A DNA stretch of 64,000 nucleotides from Brachypterus glaber (Eukaryota; Arthropoda; Insecta; Coleoptera; Kateretidae): positions 11,114,019 to 11,178,018 of the forward strand of contig OY294054.1 of the NCBI GenBank assembly GCA_958510825.1. The letters run 5' to 3'. Below are positions 55,447 through 64,000 of the stretch, in pieces; positions within the stretch are counted from its first letter, which is position 1; every line of letters starts with the position of its first letter. Position numbers and translations under genes: made by a program. The notes under the pieces are model-generated. The model did no database searches and was not told the DNA's origin. It worked only from the letters and a program-made list of their open reading frames with translations.

Positions 55447-55596
55447 AAGGCCTATCCAGAAGCTTGCATAAGAACATAAAAACATAAGAATGCGGTGCCG
55501 TGATTGGCTTACAAGATACATGGCGGCCCATCAAGCCAATCACGGCATCGCATTGTTATGTTTTATGTTCTTATGCGAGCTTGTGAATAGGCACTT
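55447..55596. mobile_element. Hairpin MITE, CATAAGAACATAAAA arms
   Basis: 'agcttgcataagaacataaa' pairs with 'tttatgttcttatgcgagct', and 'ggtgccgtgattggctt' pairs with 'aagccaatcacggcatc'. About 150 bp, with arms of about 65 bp. Non-coding. Confidence 0.8.
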
Positions 55597-55629
55597 AGCC
55601 ATCCATTTATTTTAGTCTTGTACACAAAT

Positions 55630-55820
55630 TTTACCAAAATTCATACACTTCATAAGCCGGTTCTCGCGTTATTTAAGGCTGTAGAGATTTTATATTTTGG
55701 CTACGTCCCTTAACACCCCCCTGTTTGGGGGGGGGGGGGTGAGGGGTAGCCAAAATATGAAATCTCTATAACCTATAATAACGCGAGAACTGGGGTATGA
55801 AGGGTATGACTTTTGGTACT
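55630..55820. mobile_element. Hairpin MITE, CGCGAGAACnGG arms with G-run loop
   Basis: 55631-55707 pairs with 55745-55820: 'ccggttctcgcgttat' with 'ataacgcgagaactgg', and 'atattttggctac' with 'gtagccaaaatat'. The loop contains a G-run of about 14. About 190 bp. Confidence 0.8.
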
Positions 55821-57525
55821 TACAATTTGCGTTACGTACTTAAACAAACTGATTAGTAAGATAATAATTTTAAATTTTAAGTCTGCAACACTTGTAGCAT
55901 GAAAAGACATAATAATAAATGTTTATTTATTTGTTTTCTACAAAAGGCTCTTGACCTCCTAGAAAACACCTAATTTTAACGTCAATGTTTATCTGCTTCT
56001 CTATGTTTGTTAAATTTACATTTTTAATTTTTAACCATATAATTGGTAAAAAAGAATATTAGAAAAAAAGTGTGGCATATGACATATGATAGAGGAAAAT
56101 CGAATCCATACCGAGACCCAGCCACAGCAAAATTACCCTTATACTAGGAAAATTTTGGATCTTACTATCACATAATTAGAGAACCTTTACATACGTCATC
56201 CAGAAAACTGAAATTGTCTTGGCCCAGCAGGAAAAAAAATCAAAATTTGGCTCAGCGCTAAACCTGTGAAACAAGAATAATGTTTTAAGTATAGCTTCAT
56301 GACAAAAAAAAGTGCAAACTAAAGGTCACTTACTAGCATTATTTCAATCGCTAGTAAACTCTTCATCAAGAGGAGTATAATAAAATTATTATAAATACCG
56401 CCTTATTTTCTAATAATACATATTTTATTATGGCACAGGATCTTGGTTGGTTTCTAATAATACATATTTTATTATAATACAGGATCTTGCAGTAATTATT
56501 CCATGTTCTGATATTTTGGTTTATAAAAATTTCCATTCAAATTTTCAACACAAGCATTTTTTCTCGTTTTCGCCAAAACTATACTTATTTTTCTCCAAAA
56601 TTTTTAAATATAATCATTTTTATTGTCCATATTCTTAAAAATATAAATCAGCAATGCAATTTTTCTTAGTTTCTTAATTATTGATTTCAATATTTTGCAA
56701 TTTGACATACTAGTTTTTGAGATATGTCAAAATTAATTTTAGATGAATACCGCCTACTCAATCAGGTTTTTTAATGTTGAAAATTCATTTTACGATATCT
56801 GTAGCTGTCCGGAAAAATAATTATAATAAACAAAATAAAGTTTTAAATTAAAAGATACACATACAACTATTGAAGAAAGGTCACTTAACATAATGCAGAA
56901 GAAAAATTATCATTTAATACAGTTTGCTCTAATCCCCACGGCTTTAAAATAACCCTTTAAGAAAAAGCTTTATTACTGAAAAATATCATAATATTTTAAA
57001 TAAATTTAAATTATCTACCCAATCTTACATATTTTGAGCCCATTTATTTAAAATTTGGTACAGATCGGTCAAAGGATAAAAAGTTATGACGGTTTAAAAA
57101 GTGTCCGGTTTTTGTGGGCCACCCTGTAAGTTAATTTTATGAATATATTTGTATACATATGCTATATTAATTTAATGTATCAATAAAATATGACACCAAA
57201 AATAAATCCGACATCTTAATTATCTTTTATTGATAAATAAAAAATTGACACATTTCAAAAAAATTAACATATAAGTACGACTTTTTATTTAATGTTTTAA
57301 TTTAGAGTAAAATCTGATACCTATAACCCACGTAAAAAAAACTTTCACTTGTATGTCCTAAAATAAAACGTAATTACATACTTGATAATCTCATTCAAAA
57401 TAAAGTAGGGTTATTATTAACCATAAAAAGACCAATCATTTATACCAGTTACTGCAGAAAGAAGTTAAGTCACATTATTATGTGTAATATTGTCAGCAAT
57501 ACAAAGTGTAGGTTGCCTTTACACT
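55821..57525. other. AT-rich spacer
   Basis: About 1.7 kb. One short tandem pair at about 56408-56490 ('ttctaataatacatatttta', 'acaggatcttg'). 'tgtggcatatgacatatg' near 56072. No gene recognised. Confidence 0.45.
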
Positions 57526-57904
57526 GTAAAAAATAGTGTAAAATTTGACTTAAGTTTTAACCTAATATTACCATAGTAGTCATGTATTACAGAAAACTTT
57601 TAAAATAGTGTAAAAATAAAGTATTTATAATGTAATAATTTCCGTTATAAACTATGTAAAATTTTACATTACTAATAATGTAAATTTAAACTTCTTTACA
57701 TGTGGACATAACGCTTTAATTTCTTTAATTTAATTTTGTTTTGTATAGTTTCTGTTTTTATAATAGCTCCTGTAGGTTTGGGATTAAATTTTTAAAAGCC
57801 AAATGTATCACTTAACTGCTGAATAGTCCCGGTAAATATTGCTAAACTGTTTTCTGTGTGAAAAATGTAGCATTTCCATTTTTTATACTTGATAATAAAA
57901 TGGT
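57526..57904. repeat. CACTGTAAAAAA end and GTAAAATTTTAC words
   Basis: 'cactgtaaaaaatagtgtaa' at about 57523 resembles the ends of the CACTG elements. It is followed by repeated 'agtgtaaaa', 'tgtaaaattttaca' and 'aatgtaaat' words. Probably an AT-rich MITE whose other end I could not place. Confidence 0.4.
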
Positions 57905-57910
57905 GCGCCC

Positions 57911-58390
57911 ACTGTAATGTATGGTTGCGAAGCATGGATATTGAATGGAAGGGAGTAACCAAAGTTAGAAATATGGGAGAGGAACATGCTAAGGAGGATT
58001 TTTGGTAGTAAGGATAAGTGCAACCAAATAGAGAAGAAACACTTATAAGAAAGTTAAGGGCCAGGCATTATAAACCTGGAACAGTACAGGCGGTTAAGGC
58101 CCAAAGACATAGGTGGTTAGAGCATGTAGGTAGAATAGAGGAGCAAATGTTTAGTGAGAGGAGAAGTGGGAAAAAAGAAAAGAGGGCGACCTGGAAGAAA
58201 GTGGCTATATGCGGTAAAGGAGGATCTAAGAAAAATTGGAGAGGAGAACTGGCAGACAAAAGCAAAAGAAAGAAAAATTGTGAAGAAAGTTGAAGTCATA
58301 GGCCTGTAAGGCCTGTAGTTCTGATCAATAAACATAGCAATAGTTCTATCGAGGTTCCTATAGGAACCTCGATGAATATTTTATTCATAT
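57911..58390 (+). pseudogene. LINE 3' end, copy 1
   Basis: Frame 1 from 57911 gives VMYGCEAWILNGRE, a stop, then PKLEIWERNMLRRIFGSKDK. A second frame gives QAVKAQRHRWLEHVGRIEEQ, and a third gives RGRPGRKWLYAVKEDLRKIG then EENWQTKAKERKIVKK to a stop at 58306-58308. This order (YGCEaW, ..R.lRrIfG, RwlgHV.R, GRPrkrW) is the C-terminal tail of a LINE endonuclease/reverse transcriptase group distinct from the jockey-like copies. Frameshifts and stops make it dead. The 3' UTR contains a 26-bp palindrome centred on 58360. Confidence 0.8.
58351..58370. terminator. 3' UTR hairpin GAGGTTCCTATAGGAACCTC
   Basis: A perfect 20-bp palindrome in the LINE 3' UTR, extended to 26 bp here by flanking ATC/GAT. 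It recurs at 58791-58810 in the second copy. It may be a 3' RNA structure recognised for reverse transcription; that role is inferred. Confidence 0.4.
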
Positions 58391-58471
58391 ATTAGGGTGG
58401 CCACACTACTCGAAAAAGTAGGGGAGAAAATACGGCTTTAAGACTGGGGTGACAGCACATTTGGTTTGGAC

Positions 58472-58845
58472 ATGCTAAGGTTTGGACATGCTAAGGAGGA
58501 TTTTTGGTAGTAAGGATAAGTGTGATCAAATAGAGAAGAAAAATTATAAGGAAGTTATGGGCCAGCATTAAAAACCTGGAACAGTACAGGCGATTAAGGC
58601 ATGTAGGTAGAATAGACGAGCAAATGTTTAGTGAGAGGAGAAGTGGGAAAAAAGAAAAGAGGATCTAAAAAAAATTGCAAAGGAGAACTGGCAGGAAAAA
58701 GCAAAAGAAAGAACAATTGTGAAGAAAATTGAAGTCATAGGCCTGTAAGGCCTGTAGTTATGATCAATAAACATAGCAATAGTTCTAATCGAGGTTCCTA
58801 TAGGAACCTCCATGAATATTTTATTCATATATTAGGTACATAAAA
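58472..58845 (+). pseudogene. LINE 3' end, copy 2
   Basis: Same family as copy 1 with additional deletions: 'aaggaggatttttggtagta' onward, 'cctggaacagtacaggcg', 'ggcatgtaggtagaatagac', and the same tail with the palindrome at 58791-58810 and 'aatattttattcatatatta' end. It starts with a 16-bp tandem pair ('tttggacatgctaagg' twice). Two adjacent copies in the same orientation suggest tandem insertion or duplication. Confidence 0.75.
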
Positions 58846-58854
58846 TGATGTATC

Positions 58855-59024
58855 TATTTAAAAAAATGTCTCCACATGCCCTCCGGTCCACATTTTAAAG
58901 CTGAAATTATGAGATATATCCGAAAAAATAGTTTGGGTTGCCTTATTTAGGTGTTTTAAATTTGAAGTCCATATCTCAACTCGTTTAAAACTTAAGAGGG
59001 AGGGGTGACTCTTGGACCGCACGG
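58855..59024. repeat. Right end of the CAGTGCGGTCC palindrome family
   Basis: 'catgccctccggtccacatt', 'ttatttaggtgtttt', 'ttgaagtccatatctcaact' and 'ggggtgactcttggaccgca' match the right arm of 22508-23208. A partial copy lacking its left arm. AT-rich spacer follows to 59326. Confidence 0.75.
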
Positions 59025-59326
59025 TATGTGGATACAATGGAGCGGAAGGGGTTAAAATATTCGATAATTGTTTGAGTAGTGTAGCTGCGAAGAGTATAAG
59101 ATTAGAAATCAGCCCAGATTATTTTACAAATCAATCTGTTCTAATCTGGCATTGACCATTAAAAAATTGTAGTAGAGAAATTGACTACCAAATAAATTAT
59201 AGTGTACTTGACATTGTCGGTTTTTATTAGTTTAAATTAAAGCAGTTTATATGTAATTTATTTTTTCCAACAGATACATGGTTTATACACAGAGAGAAAT
59301 ATATTTGTAATACAAGAGTAAACATA
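59025..59326. other. AT-rich spacer
   Basis: Nothing recognised. Confidence 0.4.
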
Positions 59327-59715
59327 CACTGTAAAAAGTAAACTGAATATTCAGTTACAAATGGATAGGAAATCGGAAGTTATTATCCTATACAATTGTA
59401 CTTTAATTTTTGTTAAAAATTTGAAATTGTTCCTTCGTCCTTAAATAATACGTAGTAATAATAAGTACGTGACTTTAGAAGTGTTTTTAACAAAAATAAA
59501 AGTACCTTTGTCAAGATAATTAACAGCAAATCCATTTGTAACTAAATATTCAGTTACAAATGATCAGGAAGTTATGATCCCATAGAAGCGTACTTTAATT
59601 TTTGTTAAAAACATTATAGTTCTAAAGTCACGTACTTTAATGTTTTAGGACGAACAAGAAATGTTGCGTGTTTTTAACAAAAATTAAGGTACAATTTTAG
59701 AGGATAGAGAAATAA
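59327..59715. mobile_element. CACTG-ended palindrome, uninterrupted relative
   Basis: CACTGTAAAAAGTAAACTGA at 59327 starts a copy collinear with 25055-26855 minus its insertions: 'acaaatggataggaaatcgg', 'gtacaattgtac' and 'aaagtcacgtactttaatg'. TA at 59325-59326. The right end is truncated or diverged at about 59715. It shows the empty sites for both nested insertions at 25 kb. Confidence 0.8.
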
Positions 59716-60244
59716 TCATACAGGCCAGAAAAAAAACGTCAGTTACTCTTAACCAAATTGTATTTTTGAAAGTAAATTTGATAGTGAAAAAGTTCGCTAA
59801 TCCCACATTCGTTTTTTCAAAAAACTTAAAAACAGGATATTGGGCGAGTTTTGCCCAAAGACAGTTTAGATTAAAAGCTAAATCTGACCTAAATCACTTT
59901 TCATAAGAAAGGAGCGAGGTCTTTTGGTTTTTTTTTATTTCCAAATTCGTTTCAGCGCCAAAATATACGTAATAAAAAAAATAGTCGGGTTATAACCGCT
60001 TAAGAGTAATTAAACGTTTTTTCTTTGTGGGTTTGTGTTATTGCATGAAGTACCGTTCTCGGCTGGCAATGTCCGTAGTGGACCTAAAATAGCATTTTTC
60101 TTCAGTTTTATTTAATTCTAATTTTGAAGAATCTAGTCTGGTTTTAACTTCCTTCACAAAAATTTGTTTTATTTTTTTGGGTAAATTCAGAAAATTCCTC
60201 TTTAATTAAATGTATTATCGTTGTCAAATTGTTAGTAAAAATTG
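59716..60244. other. AT-rich spacer
   Basis: About 530 bp; nothing recognised. Confidence 0.4.
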
Positions 60245-60284
60245 CTATTAATAAAATAATAAATTAAAAAAATAGTTATTTTCA

Positions 60285-60445
60285 ACAAAAAAAAAACAGA
60301 AATGAAAAAAGAAAAAGTAAAAAAAGGAAAAAAAAAAGAAAAAACGAAAAAGGTCGAGGAAAAAAAGAAAACAAAAAGAAAAAGGAAAAGAGAAAGAAAA
60401 AGACAAAGAAAAAAAAAGGAAATAAAAATAAAAAGAAAAAGAAAA
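60285..60445. repeat. Purine tract (GAAAAA)n-like
   Basis: About 160 bp almost entirely A and G on the plus strand ('aaaaagaaaaaggaaaagag'). The three open frames here (Lys-rich on plus, Phe-rich on minus) are products of composition. Confidence 0.9.
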
Positions 60446-60797
60446 TATACTGTTCAATGTGAAGCATTACCTGATTTCGTGGTTTGTTTTATCTCTAAAT
60501 TCAATACTAGGTTGGTCAAGTGACCGTATGGTTTTCAGTTTTAATTATGAAATGAAGAAAATGTGTTATAACATATGTACATTTTAATAAAAAGAAAAGA
60601 ATTAACATTTGTACTTGTGTATAATACAGAATATTTCAACTAACAAAATAATTTAATTGATTTTAGCACAAATTAAGAGATATCCTGTAGATTTTTTTTT
60701 ATCCGGGACTACTGAAAAGTCCAGAAATATATACCGAAAGTGATTTCAAAAAATCCTGAAAAAGGATAGAATTAAATAAATTTACTTTCCATGTATA
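60446..60797. other. AT-rich spacer
   Basis: Nothing recognised. Confidence 0.4.
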
Positions 60798-60952
60798 GTT
60801 CTCCGCATGAAAGAAAGTCTCCGACGTAAGGGGGAGGAATCATTTGCGCTCTCTTCTTTCCGTCAAGAGCGTTATAAAGCGTGCGTGCCTACATCGGGCC
60901 TCACACATTCCAAACATATTTCCCGTAGCCACAGATCCGTGCGTCAAACTAT
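60798..60952 (+). repeat. 170-bp dispersed repeat, copy 2
   Basis: TATAGTTCTCCGCATG at the left and CGTGCGTCAAACTATA at the right give short inverted ends. Internal words match copy 1 at 23218; slightly shorter (lacks part of 'ctcgcacgcac'). Confidence 0.75.
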
Positions 60953-61120
60953 AACTTAACTTTGGACGATTAATCCTTAAATGCCTATGGGACGTTTCAC
61001 CTCAACTGGATCACCTGCAGCTGCGTACCCAAAATATGGGATGGATTTTTATGATCTATGTGTCAAAATGTTCGTCTGGACAAGAGCTTTCAAAAAATGG
61101 TGACGTATTGAAAAATTCAA
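60953..61120. other. Spacer
   Basis: Mixed-composition sequence; nothing recognised. Confidence 0.35.
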
Positions 61121-61395
61121 TATGGCGGATCAAATATGGCGGTTGGAAATAGAGAAAATTCGAGAGTTCGTATCAAAAAGCTTGTTAGAAAAAAATTGGC
61201 GTTCGATTCGATTGGTTTTAGGCTCAAACTGTTGGTATTTGAGGTCCCCAAAAAGTTTGTGAGGTAGCTTGGAGAAATGTAACATGGCGGCTAAAACCTC
61301 AAAATCATCCAATTAATGCTATATTTGGTTTGTGGGGGTTTGTGGGGATTTGCAAAATTCAAGATGGCGGATTCAATATGGCGGTCCCAATTTTC
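61115..61395. repeat. ATGGCGG motif cluster
   Basis: ATTCAATATGGCGGATC, AAATATGGCGGTTGG, AACATGGCGGCTAAA, TTCAAGATGGCGGATTC and CAATATGGCGGTCCC occur within about 280 bp. AAnATGGCGG is the form bound by YY1/Pho-type zinc fingers in animals. The spacing is irregular, so this could be a degenerate repeat. The minus frame across it is not a gene. Confidence 0.6.
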
Positions 61396-61468
61396 GAAAA
61401 TCAACCGATTTAGGCCAAATTTCGTTTTTCATAAATTTTAAATGGGATATAAGTGTTTTGTTTTCAAA

Positions 61469-61572
61469 TTTGAATTCAGCATAAAAAATTTCCCAGTAAA
61501 CACTGACTGATGGCCCGGTGATAGCCCGTCAGTCAGTGTTTATTAAATAACTTTTTATGCTGAATTCGAATC
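61469..61572. repeat. Hairpin CAGTAAACACTGACTGA
   Basis: 'ttgaattcagcataaaaaat' with 'cagtaaacactgactgat' pair with 'gtcagtcagtgttta' and 'ttttatgctgaattcgaa'. Arms about 45 bp with a short loop, inside an ATACCGGGTGG element. Confidence 0.8.
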
Positions 61573-61589
61573 TAATTTAAAATTTTAGT

Positions 61590-61750
61590 CACCCCCTCCC
61601 CCGCCCGCATAAGAGTGTGAGTAAAAAAAATCTGATTTGATAAAAAGGTATCCCGCTTGATATTGAAGCTTAGTTCCAAATTTGAAAAACCTATCTATTA
61701 CGATTTCTGAGATATCGACTTGTAAGACTTTAAATGGACCACCCGGTATA
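61590..61750. repeat. ATACCGGGTGG repeat, inverted end
   Basis: 'aaaggtatcccgcttgatat', 'gaaaaacctatctattacga', 'tcgacttgtaagact' and 'tttaaatggaccacccggta' are the reverse complement of 14255-14420. The ends of the family therefore lie at 14258 and 61750; here the segment directly follows the 61469-61572 hairpin. Confidence 0.65.
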
Positions 61751-62144
61751 AGTTTATAATACTTTTTATACAGTTAGTGTATGTTTAAAATGTCGGAATA
61801 AAGATAGAGACCGGGAACGGGATCCTGACCTTTTTTTAATTTTCAGGATTTCAGGACTTAGGGGTCGGAATCCCCAAAACTGGAATCCCCAGACGTACAT
61901 TTTAGAAATATAGGAAGATTTTTTTCAAAGCGATGGTTTATAGTATTTTACTTTACTTTAAATCAAAATTCATCCATAAGTTTCTGATAGATTTTGGTTG
62001 GCTGAATCCGAATTTTCCAGCAAATGCCTATTTTCACTTTTTTGTCCCATTTTTATTAAAAATTAGACTTGAACGATAGATCTCTGCGACCGATGGTAAA
62101 ATTTAACACGTTTTTTTTAAAGGTTCAAGTAACTATTCAATTAT
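61751..62144. other. Spacer
   Basis: Contains 'aggggtcggaatccccaaaactggaatcccc' type inverted words at about 61860-61895. Otherwise nothing recognised. Confidence 0.4.
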
Positions 62145-62410
62145 GGGAGGATTGGTGTAGTGGTCTACCGCGTCTGTACATGACAAGTCTACTAGCCGAA
62201 TAGCGTGAGTTCGATTCTCACTGGCGCCGATCGGCCTTTTTCAGTTAATTAATAATTAAAATTTGGCGAAGGCGATAAGTGAAGAGGGCATTCCCTAGAA
62301 ACTGGTTCGAAAGTCAGTATAAGCCGGTGGTTCCCTCTAATACTAGCCCACACAAGTCCTGGACTTAGGGGATGCTTAATTAAGTAGAATAGTACGAGGT
62401 TAAACAAACA
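62145..62410 (+). mobile_element. tRNA-derived SINE, complete copy
   Basis: The head begins GGGAGGATTGGTGTAGTGG. A box TGGTGTAGTGG (62153-62163) and B box GTTCGATTC (62209-62217) both fit the RNA polymerase III promoter consensus. The tRNA-unrelated body carries 'ttaattaataattaaaattt', 'ggttcgaaagtcagtataag' and 'gtcctggacttaggggatgc', and ends 'gaggttaaacaaac'. Flanking 'aattat' on both sides may be the target duplication. It needs LINE enzymes for movement. The uninterrupted reference for 35842-37342. Confidence 0.85.
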
Positions 62411-62794
62411 AAAATGTAATTATTGATAGGTATTTTATAAAAAATATTATTAAAACTAATAAAGCAATAAATGTGAAACTTTATTGTAACACATATTTTA
62501 TCAGTAGGTATTTTACCATTTGGAATTATTTTAACATGCGGGTTTTAATAAAATAATTTATGGCAGTCATGTAATGCAAACTGTCTACATTTTGTTACAA
62601 AATTCAGAGATAAAAATAATAGAAATAATAGTTAAAATAATAATTATTTCATCATTCTCAATGTAAATTTTTACTGCCATCGATAATTTATAATATAATA
62701 TTATGATTTTTGCATTTCTTCTCTTACACAATTGACCTAAAAAAAGGTTTACCTTTCTAAAACTTTATTTTCTATTAAAAATAATTGTTACTAT
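62411..62794. other. AT-rich spacer
   Basis: Nothing recognised. Confidence 0.4.
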
Positions 62795-62957
62795 AGTTTG
62801 ACGCACGGATCTGTGGCTACGGGAAATATGTTTGGAATGTGTGTGCAAGTGGGAAGCCCGTTGTAGGCACGCACGCCTTATAACGCTCTTGACGGAAAAA
62901 AGAGAGTGCGAAAGATTCCTCCCCCTTTGTCGGAGACTTTCTTTCATGTGGAGAACT
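62795..62957 (-). repeat. 170-bp dispersed repeat, copy 3 (inverted)
   Basis: TATAGTTTGACGCACGG at the left, CATGTGGAGAACTATA at the right; internal words are the reverse complement of copies 1 and 2 ('tttgtcggagactttctttc', 'aggcacgcacgcctta'). The minus frame here (62765-62947) is produced by the repeat. Confidence 0.75.
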
Positions 62958-64000
62958 ATAAAGAGTCATACTTAATTAACTTACAGGGCATTGTGGGCTG
63001 AACTAAAATTTTGGGGATTGGAAATGTTTTATGCTCTTTCTACGATTCTTGACTTTAGAGAAGAAAAACCAGTGATAGAAGAACGCTTAGAATGTGGCGT
63101 ATAGTATTGAAATCAACAGAGTACCATCAAACTGTCACAGTCGTTCTTCAGTCGTTTTCCGATAGTTAAGAATACGTACTATGAAGTAGGGAAAAAGATT
63201 GTATTTTCTAGATCTTCAAAGCAGTAACGGTACAAAGGTACTAAGGCGCCATCCAAAGGCTCGCATAATCGTAAACATAGCTTTATCATCCTGCGCACAA
63301 GACACATGACCGCATATTAAGTACACTTTCTTGAACAAATGTTGTGACCTTTATAAGAAGTACTGGAAAATTTAGACTGGCACTGCAGCGCTAGCGCACT
63401 GACACCAAGGGCCAAATCAGTGGATGGCTTAACCTTACTACTGCTACTACTATTAATACTAAAGAAAGATTAAGTACCTTAAATGCTCGTGACTTGAAAC
63501 ACTTGTCACCTTTGAAGAAAATCTAAAGAAAAGCTATTAAATATGAATTCAAAATATAGTGTCCATTGATAGTACTAAATGCCGCAATTGATTTTTATTA
63601 TTTTTTTTTTAGTTTATTTTATTTTTATTTTTTAATGAGTGTTTCAAGCTAGGGACATAGTGCTCCTCACTTGAAACACTTTGCTTTTCACCTCAGTTTT
63701 TTTTTGGTCTTATTCATATTTTATATAAATATTCATATTTACACAGTTTATTTTTTAATGTTTGTATTCATTTGTAGATTTTTATTATACCAATTATTAA
63801 AACAGATTTGTCCTCAATGAGAACTACTCTTTTACTGAAAAAATAGATTCTTTGAAACAACTTAATATGACATTCACTCAAACGAATGACGCTTTTGATA
63901 TATGTCATTTGGCATTGAAATGAGTGACAGTAATAAAACCATTTCTTTGTCAAGGGCGCTTCTCATTTCCTTTTGGCTCAAAGTAATATGGATTTATGTA
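62958..64000. other. Unannotated right end
   Basis: A GC-richer patch with 'gcagcgctagcgcactg' at about 63385-63402 lies in otherwise AT-rich DNA. 63835-63860 ('gaaaaaatagattctttgaaac') loosely resembles the start of the 29943/55075 palindromes. No gene recognised; the sequence ends without a feature boundary. Confidence 0.4.

Noticed and set aside
60248..60523. Lys-rich plus and Phe-rich minus frames
   Set aside because: Composition artefact of a purine tract.
62145..62230. Genuine tRNA gene
   Set aside because: A and B boxes are present but the cloverleaf is not intact, and the same head with the same tail occurs at 35842, so it is a SINE.

Overview
The window is AT-rich nuclear DNA from a eukaryote, most likely an arthropod and probably an insect. 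The evidence is non-LTR retrotransposon (LINE) fragments whose best-preserved reading frames look jockey/CR1-like, a tRNA-derived SINE, many short palindromic DNA transposons with TA, TAA/TTA or TTAA target duplications, long simple repeats, and no operons, ribosome binding sites or prokaryotic genes. The species cannot be named from the sequence alone. I found no intact host protein gene and no stand-alone RNA gene. Nearly every reading frame over 60 codons lies in a repeat or in AT-rich sequence with no protein-like composition.

Layout. 0-6.3 kb: hairpin repeats, an 840-bp inverted-repeat element and AT-rich spacer. 6.3-13 kb: a TA-flanked 928-bp element, a 155-bp hairpin, a 1.17-kb palindrome inserted in an older repeat, a Harbinger-like MITE, and a compound palindrome at 12-13 kb interrupted by another repeat. 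13-18 kb: GGCGCC minisatellite element, a 162-bp tandem array, and a degenerate GAGGGG tandem array carrying its own small insertion. 20-23.4 kb: second copy of the 1.1-kb palindrome with an (ATT)n tract, an F-box-like coding scrap, a GAGTTCCTC mini-element and a 701-bp palindrome. 25-27 kb: a CACTG-ended palindrome broken by two separate insertions. 27.6-30.2 kb: two small coding-like islets, a nested insertion and a near-perfect 265-bp palindrome. 33.5-37.4 kb: three more inverted-repeat elements, then a SINE split by a 1.2-kb hAT-like element. 38-40 kb: four Harbinger-like MITEs or relatives. 41-45.8 kb: a GTGCGCAC element, a minus-strand LINE split by a MITE, an 8-bp satellite of about 500 bp, and a plus-strand LINE with a reverse transcriptase domain. 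46-52.5 kb: a 323-bp tandem duplication, concentric palindromes, and a pogo-like remnant split by a piggyBac-like MITE. 53-64 kb: several palindromes, two copies of a LINE 3' end, ATGGCGG motifs, a complete SINE and a dispersed 170-bp repeat.

Biologically this is a graveyard and landing zone for non-autonomous elements. No autonomous transposase is intact here, so the MITEs must have been mobilised from elsewhere. The most notable pattern is a set of TA-flanked elements (three of them 920-955 bp long) that start with a purine-rich GGGG end and repeat one element-specific phrase through an otherwise AT-rich body. Next in interest are the nested insertions, for which uninterrupted paralogs in the same window show the pre-insertion site.
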